Positions 9,195-19,449 of a stretch of DNA of 23,820 bases are shown here, piece after piece. A program made the position numbers and the translations under genes. The stretch comes from Hofstenia miamia (lineage: Eukaryota > Xenacoelomorpha > Acoela > Hofsteniidae), in NCBI GenBank assembly GCA_900660155.1, contig CABFPE010000010.1, positions 2,574,467 through 2,598,286 on the forward strand, in the 5' to 3' direction. How positions within the stretch are numbered: the stretch's first letter is position 1; each line of letters opens with the position of its first letter. A model generated the notes under the pieces. It saw only the letters and a list, made by a program, of their open reading frames with translations. It ran no database searches and had not been told where the DNA came from.

Positions 9195-10134
9195 ACCTAG
9201 ATCATCACCTTTTCAATGATACGTTATGGAGCCTATTTCAACTCATAGAACGTTCTCATTAACAAGAAATTGGGACACATAGTTACTATCCATAATCAAA
9301 AACATGTCATTCTATCATTATTTACTGGCTAGAACACTGCATTAAATTAGTGTTCTAAACTAGTAATGTGGGTATACAGCTTTAGTCTAGGCCAACTAAG
9401 CATATTTCACTGCTATAAAGCAGTTTTTCATTAGAGAAGCTCTTTTTGTTGGAGCATGTAGGCCTAAGGAATTTGGCTAAGCAATCCCAATACGAAGCCA
9501 GCTACGATCACCCGTCTTTCATTATCTTTACCCATGACACATTTCTATTTTAAATATCATAGATCGATTTATGAAGTTGGCACATGCGTCAATATTTGTA
9601 TATATATGTATGCATTGCTGTGATATTAATAAACACAGGTGGGTGAAAAGTATATGTAGTAACTGCACAACTAAATGTTCAAGCTACCTATGTGTAATAA
9701 GCTGGCTAGATTTATATAACTGTGATTTTTAAATTTAGTTCAACTTAAAAATGTTATTAAAAATAGTTTAAAAATTAATTAATCGATATTTATCTGTAAC
9801 GAAGACTCAACGACGGATATATTCTGAAAGTTTCGCGGTTGGAATGGAATAAAGGGGAAACAGGCCAATCCTCAAATATCATCATCAACAAGGTTGCATA
9901 TAAATTTTTATTTAGAGAAAAAGAAGTATAGCACGCTCATATCCAAGTAATCGGCCTGACGAGTGCCGTTAAATGATTCCTTAGGATGTCCTGAATCAAA
10001 CATCCACGTAAGATCTTTATGTATATGGAGATATTCCAGGTAATCGAAAATCTGGTAGTTCAATGCTCCAATAAGAAAATCTCTTCTTTATCAGGCTTTA
10101 AAACATAATTTTCATTATCAACAAAAATTTCCTG
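9195..10134. other. Stretch without recognisable gene
   Basis: No coding signal and no clear repeat ends. The right part (about 9840-10134) may hold the eroded N-terminal half of the Tc1/mariner transposase that follows, but I could not recognise its DNA-binding domain. Confidence 0.45.
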
Positions 10135-10766
10135 TCAAGCTGCAAAGGTTCAGACTTTCTCGAACGAATAATGCTAACAGAATAGTGCCATTTTTGTATC
10201 AGCGAATATGTGAAAAAACAAAATATTGGATAATAGGCACATGTGCACAGAAATATGTCTCACAGAAAAGATGTCTCATTGCCAAAATTACTGCATGGGC
10301 TGGATTGTCTTTGATTTCAAAATTAAGCTCTTGTTTTTTCCTGAAGGGTCAACAATTTCGCGAAAGTCTAGCTTAACATGTAATCACAGAGATGATGATG
10401 AGGAGGAAGTTCAGCTCGACAATAGTCATACAGGATTGAGAGACACCGCATACTGCCATTGATAGGAGAGAATTTTGGTGATAACTTGATTGATCGCTTC
10501 ATTGAAATATCATGGCCCAGTCATTCTTCAGCCTTCAATGTGTGTGAATTCTATCTCTGAGGATGACTAAGAGATATCTCTGTTCCTGGAAAAAATTTAA
10601 CAATCGAGAAAAACTCAAAGAAGCGATATTTGCATCATTCAACAAAATCGACCGAGCTCCGATACAAAATAGAACTTTATGTATTTCGCATCATGCACAA
10701 AGCAGCAATGATTGCAATGATGCAAATGTATTTTACTTTCTAAATGCCGTCTTAGGAAATTATTGA
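10135..10766 (+). pseudogene. Tc1/mariner-family transposase pseudogene, C-terminal part
   Basis: Reading across three frames recovers the catalytic part of a DD(E/D) transposase. DFLERIMLTE-stop-CHF (10153-10194) replaces the usual FLERIxFTDExHF, and is followed by SEYVKKQN, the family's NGYVNKQN. A KITAWAGLSL segment corresponds to the KVTVWCxx strand. IQD-stop-ETPHTA near 10428-10450 retains the second catalytic Asp (codon 10434-10436) of the QQDGAxxHTA motif. FGDNLIDRFIEISWPSHS follows, where the family has the LISR...WPxRSPDL motif; the expected third acidic site is changed (SAFNVCEFYL). The tail KLKEAIFASFNKIDRAPIQN, up to the stop at 10764, matches the C-terminal helices. The N-terminal DNA-binding part and both terminal repeats are not found. 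It is a separate copy from the one at 11885, since a C-terminal part precedes an N-terminal part. Confidence 0.8.
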
Positions 10767-11735
10767 TCATGGTTTCCATAGTATCAGCGCCCTCTTTGAT
10801 GCAAAGGTACAGCAACTTTCGTGAATAAGTTGATCCACTCTGCATCTAAGTGCCTGTTCAGGCAATCTTTTTCGACGGCTCAGTTAAATCATCATAAAAT
10901 CAAAATTAAATGAAATTGATTGGATGCTGTTGATTAATGAGCCCGGCTCCTTTACTATTATAGAATGTAAATGTGTTCTAGCAATGCATTGTGAAACCAT
11001 ATTTACAAAATAGCTTTGGCACTGAACTTGTGATATTTGTAAACAGTTAACACTATTTTCACTCAAATCTCAGATTTTGTTGTAAAATTTTGCCGACATA
11101 ATTTACATAATATTTGACGGCTAATGCTGAAAATTTCGAAACTGTGTAGTGCATTACAAAAAATTGCGATGTTCGCGTAGTGTGAGAGTGAAAAAGAGGA
11201 AATATATAACTTGAAATTACTAAATATATTTTTATATCAGTGATGGAATTGTAAAAGACGTTAAAATATTTCAACTTCAAGACTGTCACAATTTAAAAGT
11301 AGCAGCTACTTGAGACAAAATATTTCCATAACAGCATGGTAATTGCCTTTGATTCAAATCAGTCACTTTCACTCAAATTATATTTATTAATGTACAGTGC
11401 ATCAAGATGTGCTCAACTTAATTATGGATCTTAGTCTCACATGATCATTTTGGTTCCTGAAAGGAAAACTGCAAAACATTGGTTTGGATATTTTTAGAAC
11501 TAATATTTACGAATCGAATTTAAAAATTAAAAATTAATTGATATAACAAGTTATCTGTTGTTTTACAAAGCAATATATACTTTTATACAAGGCAACTGGA
11601 ATAACAGGAAGTCAAACCAATGCAATGATGTACAAATAGATAGACTTGGAAAAATATTTAAATCATTTAATTTGTATTGTACTAAGCACTGAAAATAATT
11701 CCTTAAAATTAATTCAATTTTCATCAATTCGCGGG

Positions 11736-11737
<2 letters not shown>
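10767..11737. other. AT-rich stretch without recognisable gene
   Basis: Short open frames on the minus strand (10639-10845, 10884-11066 and 11059-11289) have no recognisable domain and lack splice or start context. I see no transposon ends here. Confidence 0.55.

Positions 11738-11768
<31 letters not shown>
11738..11768. repeat. (TA)n microsatellite at mariner insertion point
   Basis: A TA run abuts the presumed left end of the Tc1/mariner relic (ATACAGGTTGACCC). As these transposases insert at TA, a TA tract is a natural target. Confidence 0.9.
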
Positions 11769-11771
<3 letters not shown>

Positions 11772-11884
11772 CAGGTTGACCCAAAGTCACTTTACATTTT
11801 AAAAATTAAATAAGTTTTTTTCTATAAATATATTTCTATTTCTCTTTTCAGAATTATAAAATATAATCTTTGGAAATTTTTGGT

Positions 11885-12440
11885 ATGGATAAGTTTACTA
11901 CAGAACAACGAGTGAAAATAATTGAAATTTACTTTGAAAATAGGTCAATTGTTGCAAAGTAAAGACCGTATAAGCGCCATTTCAATGTTCGACATCCCCT
12001 TAGTAGGCCTGCAATAATGAACTTATTGACGCGTTTTCAAGAGCATGGCTCAGTAAGTGATAGATCTAGAAGCGGACGAGGTCTTGAAAATGCTGAAGCT
12101 GTGAGCCGTAGCATTGAAGAGAACCCAACCACATCCACTCGAAGGCATTCTCAAGAATTTGCCATCTCACGGAGTTCTCTGCAGCGCATTCAAAGAGACT
12201 TGCACATGTACCCTTACAAGATTCAATTAGTGCAATCTTTTCAACCACAAGACTTTCAAAAAAGATTAAATTATGCTGTCAGGTTTCAGAAAACTGTAAG
12301 AAATGAGAATGAGTTTATTCACAAGTTTATCATAGGAGATGAAGCTAATTTCCATTTAAATGGACATGTGTATAAGCAGAATGCAAGTAACTGGAGCACC
12401 GAAAATCCACGCCAAATTCATGCGAGTGCATTGTCATTGT
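11885..12440 (+). pseudogene. Tc1/mariner-family transposase pseudogene, N-terminal part
   Basis: The reading frame starts at ATG 11885 (MDKFTTEQRVKIIEIYFEN), is stopped once by TAA at 11960-11962, and then runs open to 12440. It gives the N-terminal two-thirds of an arthropod-type transposase. A first helix-turn-helix ends with FQEHGSVSDRSRSGR. A second contains NPTTSTRRHSQEFAISRSSL, followed by QRDLHMYPYKIQLVQ. The first catalytic Asp is in IIGDEANFHLNG (codon 12338-12340), followed by VYKQNASNWSTENPRQIH. Homology ends at about 12420, with a stop at 12440; the second and third catalytic residues are missing. With one inner stop and a nearly intact frame, it is younger than the neighbouring relics. 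Confidence 0.88.
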
Positions 12441-12544
12441 GAAGTTGAATAAAACTAGTAAATCTCCAGCAGTATAAAAATTCGACAGAATCCTGATTTG
12501 GAGGAACGTAAAAACCATTTAAATCTGTAAGTGATAGTACTAAT

Positions 12545-12990
12545 TGGTCATTGCAATGTCAGATCGAAAAAGCTCAGAACATTCTTGAGAAAAGAAGTTC
12601 AGAAACAACCCAAAATAATCATTGAAAAAGTTGCAAAAAGTTCTATGTCACAATCGAAGTCTAGTCGCATTACGATTTGCAGCGATCTGGACGCAACATC
12701 TTCGTAAACAAATTTCTTACCGAATTCGAGTTTAAAGCGTCTAAGTAGAGTGAAAACTTTGCTTTCTTACATTTGTAAAGAGAGACGGATAAAAATCGTT
12801 TAAATGATGAGAAGAAATACAATGTGTAACAAAAATATAATCAAAACATTCGACTTTGCTCATAGTCAGCTTACATTGAATCTTGAGTGACACAGCATCA
12901 CCACTGTAATAGTTTATATGATAATACTACCCTTTGTTAATGTGCATTAAAAGCAAGAAAATGATATTTCCATCAAGCCTCAATGCATTC
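12545..12990 (+). pseudogene. Second, different Tc1/mariner transposase relic
   Basis: From about 12558 a frame reads SKKLRTFLRKEVQKQPKII then EKVAKSSMSQSKSSRI and CSDLDATS. This fits the second helix-turn-helix of Tc1/mariner transposases (RxRRNPxRSxRKLAKxxxxS...I..DL). After a stop, LKRLSRVKTLLSYICKERR matches the KRLxRxKxLLxxL linker before the first catalytic strand. The next frame gives DEE (about 12806) and then, in a third frame, QKYNQ, as in the FTVDQxYNxxND motif. Past 12880 only a doubtful SKKMIFPSS (for GKKMPPxFF) can be followed. It overlaps no part of the family at 11885, so it is a distinct element. Its erosion is much heavier than that of its neighbour. Confidence 0.6.
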
Positions 12991-13088
12991 CCATGTCATA
13001 GTACAACTCAAGATTGATTGACATTGAAATCCATTGTTCAAAAGCCTTACTTCAAAGAAACAACGGCTCCTACATTACTTGTCGATGT

Positions 13089-13607
13089 TAAAGGTGGGTT
13101 CCCACTATCGACTTTTATCATCTGTCAAGAAATCGGGGATAAAAGTCTATAGTCTGAACACTCCATCTGCTTTTTTATCAGCTGATAAAAGTCGATAGTC
13201 TGAAAGCTCCATTCGATTTTTTGGCAAAACAGCTAAATTATTGTCATCTGATAATTTATCAGCTAATAAAAGTCGATAGTCTGAACGGTGCTACTTGAAA
13301 CTAATTACTTACTTCTTCTCAATTAGGGAACAGACTTCCAAAACGTAAATTATTGTCGTTGAAATATTTCAACTTCAAAATATGCTAACATTGCTTGCAT
13401 TCCAAAACAGACCAATCAATAAACAGATGTTGTTATTTTTCTTACTGGCAATCAAAAGATGATAATTTATCATCTGATAAAAAATCGATTGTCTGAACGC
13501 TCTTCCAACTCTCCTTTTTCTGATAAAAATTCGCCAATCTGCACGAAAATAATTGCATTTTCGACTAAAATCTGTTGATAAAAGTCGATAGTGGGAACAC
13601 ACCTTTA
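13089..13607. mobile_element. TA-flanked MITE with 30-bp terminal inverted repeats, 515 bp
   Basis: The element proper is 13091-13605. The left end starts AAGGTGGGTTCCCACTATCG, and the right end is its reverse complement; the 30-bp repeats differ at one position only. TA lies on both sides (13089-13090 and 13606-13607). Inside, a unit built on GATAAAAGTCGATAGTCTGA recurs with variation near 13141, 13184, 13258 and 13472, mostly followed by AC or AG and a short CTCC/GTGC/CTC segment. Each half thus repeats the terminal sequence with GTCTGAAC replacing GTGGGAAC. There is no coding frame; the minus-strand frame at 13375-13644 is a by-product. It is inserted in the Tc1/mariner region. The intact ends suggest a fairly recent insertion. 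Confidence 0.88.
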
Positions 13608-13783
13608 GATTCAAATATACTTTTACAGTAACGTGATTCCTCAAACGAAGAAAATTGAAATCACGAATACGTTAAAATTTGATCTAGTTCTTGAGTTTGA
13701 ACATTATATATTCAGTATAAGGTCTTAGTTTAATAAATTTACTCTGAAATCTGTGCTGCGCCAATTATTGAACTCCCTGTATA

Positions 13784-14213
13784 AAATTCTTGCTTTAATT
13801 TAAACTATATTTGTCATTCAATTAATGTAGGTAAACAGAGTATTTAAAAATATTGCAAATATCTCATTGTCTTCAAGAAAAATTCCAATTGGCTCAAAAA
13901 TATAACAATATGCAAAGAACTCCCAAATGCATTTAGGAATCCATGATAATGTGCATATTTCATACTTCCAAACAATAATGGCGAACTATATTTAAATTAA
14001 TTGAAAAAAGCAATCATTAAAATTTATCATCACTAATCTATACATTAAAACTTCTTCGAAACAATTAATGATTTTGGGAATTTTTTAATCTGATTTTTCT
14101 CTTTTTCATTAACAGGTTTGATTTGATAGATTTACATCAACATATTTAGATTTTAGCTTGTCAAGGGGAAGAACTATTTGCAGCACTACAGTTCATTCCA
14201 CCGACACATGTGG
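13784..14213. other. AT-rich spacer without recognisable gene
   Basis: No coding signal, repeat ends or RNA gene recognised. Confidence 0.55.
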
Positions 14214-14708
14214 CTAGCGAATAAATGTATCAATTTTCCATCCACCATATGAAAAACCAAAGAAATGTTTATGGTGCACATGCAAAATACGTATAGAAAA
14301 TTGAGAATAAAAGTTCAAAATCTTCAGCAAATTGTGGTGCACACATTTTCGAATTGATTGTTGAGGCACACGTACTTTTTGCCAAACGCCTAAAAGTGTA
14401 TGCATAAAACCTGGATTTAGAGTAAAGCAAAAACCAGCTAAGAAGGTATTCGCTAACTTCATTGAACAGCAAAATGAGATAACAATGCTTATTCCCCGAA
14501 TTTGGAAGTTTCTAGGTATTTGAGGTTCCGTGAACGCAATGAAACTACTCAATTGAGGATTCAAAGAAAAAATAATACAAATAAAACAACAATGCAAAAG
14601 TAAGAAAAAAATATAACACTGAATTTTTTGGAGTGAACTAATAATTTGAGACATAGAGGTCACATTACGGATAAAAAATATTTTGATGAAATCAAGAAAT
14701 GTGATCAT
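14214..14708 (-). CDS. Unassigned 164-codon open frame, probably not a gene
   Basis: This is the longest uninterrupted frame of the window. It would encode a Phe/Ile/Leu-rich protein with possible membrane segments near residues 30-50 (IFFLLLHCCFICIIFSL) and around residue 75-100 (GISIVISFCC, then FLAGFCFTLNPGFM). I recognise no family. Such hydrophobic composition is what AT-rich DNA yields by chance on a strand rich in T. The start lacks any promoter or splice context that I can judge, and the plus strand contains stops. I list it because a small membrane protein or a single exon cannot be excluded. Confidence 0.12.
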   Translation of the reverse strand: MITFLDFIKIFFIRNVTSMSQIISSLQKIQCYIFFLLLHCCFICIIFSLNPQLSSFIAFTEPQIPRNFQIRGISIVISFCCSMKLANTFLAGFCFTLNPGFMHTLLGVWQKVRVPQQSIRKCVHHNLLKILNFYSQFSIRILHVHHKHFFGFSYGGWKIDTFIR

Positions 14709-16240
14709 CGGAAATAATTGAAATTTTCGAAAAACAGGGATGCTTTTATATTTAGAGGATATGATGTATGCACGGGCTTAGATTGCCCCAAGTGCAATGA
14801 AGATAGTTTGTTTAGAAAAATATTGAAATTGACAAGGAAGACGTAGCGATTGTTGCAGCATCTATTTGCTGTTTCTACGTATGTCGAGTATTGTAATCAT
14901 GACAATGCTTAGTGCATGCATGAAATCCAATCAGGTGAACCTTGGAAAATATTTATTTTTTACAACAAACTGTCGTGATGAGGGTCGCTAGAAGTAGCAA
15001 CACGTGTAAAAACTAAATTTAATATGGAATAAAAGGTGGCAATTTAATTAAAATTAGTCCGAGATAAGTATTTTGGTTTTAACTCAGTTTTTTCTAATCT
15101 CGAATAACTTAGCTCTAAATATCTGACCGGTGTTAATCAAAACAACAGCACTATCTCATTGAAGGCACCCAATCTCAATAAATTTCTACACATTTTTTTA
15201 TTTTAAATTTTCAATTTCAGTCAAATTTTCATATATTTCCATTTTAATTAAATTCTTTTTCAAAAACCTGACTTATGCAGACAAATTATATAGCTCAACT
15301 GCATTCGGGCACAAAATGTATGTTGTGTGTCCGTCACACTGAAAATTGATTTCTTCATAATTTGTAATAGGAATTAGTTTTTCTCAAAAATATCACTTGT
15401 ACGGCTAAATATAGAGCACAATCATGTCCAACGCCATCAAAATAGGTAGAAACATCACCCGTCTAACCCCCAATAAAAATCAATGTTGACCAGTGCCATA
15501 TGATGCAATATTTAATTTTAATAAAAATCATACATAATTTTGAATTCATTTATAAAAATTACATTGCTTGCGTAGCAGTTGACCTCAGAATACTCAAAAC
15601 GTATACAGTGTGAGAAACATCTTGATTTTTCATGAAATTTCCTTCATTTGCTAAGCTATGCCTGTTATGCTAGGCTAGATGTTAAAAATAAACTGATACC
15701 AACACAAAATTAACTTAATTTTTTAAATTAGCATAAGCACTATTAATTTTAACTTTCCAATTAACAAATTTAATCCCGCACTGTTGAGAGAAGATTAACG
15801 ATATGCAGCACTTCACTATTATATTTCAACTCTATAATGCAGCAAAATGAGTTTTGTTTTGAAATACTGGATCAGAATATCTTTCTCACTGTATGTGTAG
15901 AATTCTCCTACATTAATAGTAAAAGAATATGTACTTTCAAAGCACTGAAAATTTATTGAAATGGATCTCCCTTGTGATATTTTCCGAATGTGGATGTCTG
16001 AACTCCCTCAAAATAGGCGACTGCGATAAATTTAAAAAGGTATTTGCAAATGTCTTGTTATTAAAAACAATACAATTCAGCAATGCATTACAATTTCTAG
16101 ACAAAACTATTATACATTTTGACAGCTTGAAATTAAATCTTAGCTTCAAAAATATTTGAAATTGAATTTGAAGTTTTTGATAAGAATTTTACTAAGTTAC
16201 TCAATTCATTGACCATTGATGTTGCAATAAATTCCTAGTA
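14709..16240. other. AT-rich stretch without recognisable gene
   Basis: About 1.5 kb. A segment at about 15943-16038 is open on both strands and is bordered by AG and a GTATTT site, but codes for nothing recognisable. No transposon ends were seen. Confidence 0.5.
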
Positions 16241-16389
16241 CAGTCAAATCTCAATACTATGTCACCAGTAAGGACAGAGCAAAAGTGGCATAGTAATGAG
16301 AGTGACATAGTAACGAGAGTTTGTTATCGTTGGGACCGAGGAAAAGTGGCGTAATAGCGAGAGTGACATAGTAGCGAGATTTGACTGTA
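16239..16389. mobile_element. 147-bp pogo/Tc1-like MITE with TA duplication
   Basis: The element proper is 16241-16387. It begins CAGTCAAATCTC and ends GAGATTTGACTG, perfect 12-bp inverted ends, and is flanked by TA on both sides. The pairing continues less perfectly into TACTATGTCAC on the left and GTGACATAGTAGCG on the right. Such CAG...CTG ends with TA flanks fit pogo/Tc1-mariner MITEs. The inside is a set of near-repeats of AGTGRCATAGTARYGAGAG: about 16283-16320 and again 16336-16379. No frame. Confidence 0.85.
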
Positions 16390-18330
16390 TTTCGAAGTTA
16401 ACAATCAATTATTGTGTAGACACAGAAAATCAATTAATTTTATAGTCAACTCATTCAATTAATTGCAATAAATTTTTTCTATTTCAGTTCTGTTTCTTCT
16501 TATTCTTTTTAAATGCCTGTATAATGCGCAGTCATTATTTCAATCATATTAAAAAATGGTGAAATTAAATATGAAATGTAACAACGTCACTGAAAAACAT
16601 ACTTCAATGATAATACAAATCTATACATTTCGTTTACATTTCCTCTAAGAATTATTGAAATTATCGCAGTGCTGCAATTAGAGTGCGACAGAATTTAATT
16701 AATACAGAAAAACTCATTTCTGGAATTAACTTCATTTGTGGCAATGAGTTCCTGAAGGTGAGAAAAGACGATTAACAATCAAATGGTATTGAATGAGCAA
16801 TGCGCATTTCAATTTAAGAAATTGATAATTGCTAACTTTAAGATACCTAATAGATTGGATTACTACTACATTTGCTGTCAAACCAAGAGGTAGAATCTTC
16901 CCTCTTAAAAATGTTGAACTTGCTTGAACTAGTTTAGCATTGTGGTTATCACTTTCACTCCATACTAGTTAGGTTTATTTTTATTTCTATCATCTAGAGC
17001 ATACAAAATTTAAAAATATGCAATTATGAAATCATTGGTATTATAATAGCATGATTTTAAATATTTTCAATGTTATTTATTTTATGCTTTCTGCAATTGT
17101 TGACAAGAGCAACTTTTGTAAGCAACATTTGGTAACTAGGAAACAGATATTAATTTTTATTCTACTATGTTCCAATTTTATTTTTTTAATTGTGACTGGT
17201 GTGAATCAAATTTGTTTCTCATTTCTTATCAACTTAACTCAACTCCACAGATCTTTACGACAAACATTTTTCATGATATCTTAGTATTGTCCACAATTTA
17301 TTTTTATGCAAACTTAGTTATAATTTTGCCATCAAAAATAAATCTTAAAGCTATTTGAGAAACTTATGTTGAGATAAAGTATATTCTGAATCAAGCTTCA
17401 ATAGGAAAGATTTGATAGAACAGAATTCATACTGAGATACATGAATAGTCCCCTATGCAAATATGGGATTGGTGAAATTGTTGATTTTTATAGTTTCAAT
17501 CTAATTGTGCTATGCATTAAAATACATACCAAGAAATAAATTCTAACAAATTTGGTATTAGTAGTATCATCAGAGCAAGCAATCAATTAAAAAATTTAAA
17601 AGCCATGAGTAGAAAATTGATATTTTTGAATAATTTTTATATCAATTTGTAAATTTGCTGATAAATTAATGAAAAAGAATTTTTTTAGTGTCATCATTAT
17701 TTATGTGTTCACTAAAGAAATTTGTTATGGAATACATAATAAAAGCAGTGCAAAGACTTTTAGGTCATACCAGCCCAACCTCCAGTTTTATTGTGTCAGT
17801 TGCCTGAAGCCTGTAAATCTTTTCACACATGCATTTTATATTCCTAAAATCAATTAAAATAACAAATCGTTATGATATACAATTCCAACAATATGACATG
17901 CAAAATTTAAAACAATATATAATCTTTTCTCAAGCATTAACCATTTTAGTAAGTAATCTGATAATTTACCAAATCTAATGTCGATTTTTCACCCCAGCAT
18001 TAATTTTTATGTTCTACATTTAAATGTTATGTAAATTTTTAATCAGACATTTTTTTCATAATAATTCATTAATTTTTTCTTCCAATTTTAAGAACATGTA
18101 AAATATAGGAAAAATGAATATACGTTGAATTTTTTGCAATTTTTTATATTAATAGATACATAATTTTTTTTAATAATGACAAACATTTTTTTTCATGAAT
18201 TGTATTGCATTAAACAAAAGCTCAAATCAAGGAAATCAATCAATGGGAATTATACAAAATCTTTACAACTCTATGGAAGTTTTCTCTAAATGAATACAAA
18301 AAATTAAGAGAATGTTTAATTTTATTTGCA
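16390..18330. other. AT-rich stretch without recognisable gene
   Basis: Nearly 2 kb of very AT-rich DNA. The open frames at 17051-17358 and 17669-17857 are rich in Phe/Ile/Asn/Lys and have no domain. If the exon at 19256 is real, this is probably intron sequence of that gene. Confidence 0.5.
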
Positions 18331-19165
18331 AGACAATTTTGAAAACTCACATAAAATCAAAAACATAATCTAAGTGAAAATATTTAAATATATAGCTTAC
18401 AAGACAGCACTTAAAATTTAAATGAAATAAAAAAACAATCCAACAAAAAACATTTTGAATTTACCTGTAGCTTGCAAAACAAAATTGAAAATTCATATGT
18501 AATGATATATGCAATGAAAAAATTATACAAGTTAAAATATTTAAAATTATGTCTTGCAACACATTGTTGTTAATTGATATGAAATGAAAAAATAATGCTG
18601 ATAAAAATATTTATAACTACTTGCAAGACATCGTTGATAATGCATATGAAATGAAATAATAATGCTGGTGAACATTTTTAGAATAATATCTTGCATGACA
18701 TCGTTGAAAATTCACATCAAGTAAAAACTGATGTGATGAAAATGTTGCAAATTTAATTTTTCAAGACGCTTAACATTCGTGAAATGAAAAAATAATGCTG
18801 GTGAAAACATTTTATTAAATTTTACAAGACAACATTGAAAATTCCTATAAAATATAAAAATTATTCAAGTTAAGATACTTAATATTATATTTTGAAAGCC
18901 ATTGTTGATAATTCATATGAAAATTTATTTATGAAAAGTTATTCAAATTAAAATATTAGAATGATATCTTTCTTGCAAGACAACATTGAAAATCCATGTG
19001 AAAAAAAATTATTCAAGTAAAAATATTTAATATTATATCTTGCAAGAAATAAACAATAATACTAATGAAAATATTTAAAGCTAAATTTTGCAAAACAGCA
19101 TTGAAAATTAATGACATGAAAAAAATTAGTCATTAAATAATAATTATATCTTGCAAGTGAACGTT
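18331..19165. repeat. Degenerate minisatellite, units of about 70 bp
   Basis: A phrase close to CTTGCAAGACAACATTGAAA, then TTCATATGAAATGAAA, then AATAATGCTGGTGAAAATAT returns about 11-12 times. Unit starts (the GCAAGAC-like phrase) fall near 18332, 18403, 18473, 18554, 18621, 18691, 18761, 18824, 18895, 18974, 19041, 19088 and 19149, so units range from about 47 to 80 bp. Copies are strongly diverged, with deletions, so it is an old array. It lies on the intron side of the splice donor of the minus-strand exon that starts at 19449, only about 90 bp away. Confidence 0.75.
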
Positions 19166-19255
19166 GTTAATTGCCTCAAGGGGTCTATAATATTGTGATT
19201 TAACAAATGTTCAAATTTGTCAAAATATTGCATTCAATTGTATTAAACTACTTAC

Positions 19256-19449
19256 TTTTGGGAAATTCCAACAAAAACGATGAAAAAATTCCCCACAATT
19301 CCAATTGTATGAACAATGGACATAATAAGAATTTTAATCTGCACAAATCTTCTTTGTCTGATTTGCTCTTCGTAGTGTTCAATTAAACAGTTTCGAAAAA
19401 GTGTTTCATTTGCACAGGGCAAACAAATATTTGCAAATTTTTCTACCAT
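19256..19449 (-). CDS. Candidate first coding exon of a membrane receptor (GPCR-like TM1)
   Basis: On the minus strand, GCC ATG G at 19449 gives a good Kozak start, with an in-frame TAA two codons upstream. The frame runs 64 codons to a strong splice donor, CAAAA|GTAAGTAG, with GT at 19255-19254, so the open frame's own stop lies in the intron. The peptide has an N-terminal part of about 38 residues with Cys residues and a possible N-glycosylation site (NET). Then comes the basic RQRRFVQIK, and a hydrophobic helix containing MSIVHTIGIVGNFFIVFVG. The GxxGN pattern is typical of TM1 of rhodopsin-like receptors, and an exon break just after TM1 is common. An AG acceptor could lie upstream (TTTTGTTTTAG, about 19477-19467), making the ATG exon internal to the transcript. 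The receptor type cannot be named, and no further exon was found in the window. Another single-pass or multi-pass membrane protein is possible. Confidence 0.45.

Larger units (their letters stand above)
11769..13783 (+). mobile_element. Nested Tc1/mariner region
   Basis: The left edge ATACAGGTTGACCCAAAG lies 115 bp before a transposase ATG, the usual spacing. The right edge AACTCCCTGTAT (13771-13782) is a mariner-like inverted end, but matches the left edge only over about TATACAGG. The span is 2,015 bp; without the 515-bp MITE at 13091 it is about 1.5 kb, a normal mariner length. Inside, two different transposase relics follow each other, so the right edge may belong to the second element and the composition could be two elements fused by insertion and deletion. 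Confidence 0.45.

Noticed and set aside
13375..13644. 89-codon minus-strand frame
   Set aside because: It lies mostly within the MITE at 13091-13605 and follows its repeat units.
14820..14900. Short plus-strand peptide EDVAIVAASICCFYV, resembling the start of PIF/Harbinger proteins
   Set aside because: The match is only about 15 residues, stops at once, and nothing downstream supports a Harbinger element.
15943..16038. Possible 96-nt exon between AG and a GTATTT site
   Set aside because: Open on several frames and both strands, with no recognisable product; the donor is weak.
17051..17358. Hydrophobic plus-strand frames suggesting a membrane protein
   Set aside because: The Phe/Ile/Leu/Asn composition is expected from very AT-rich DNA, and overlapping frames look alike.
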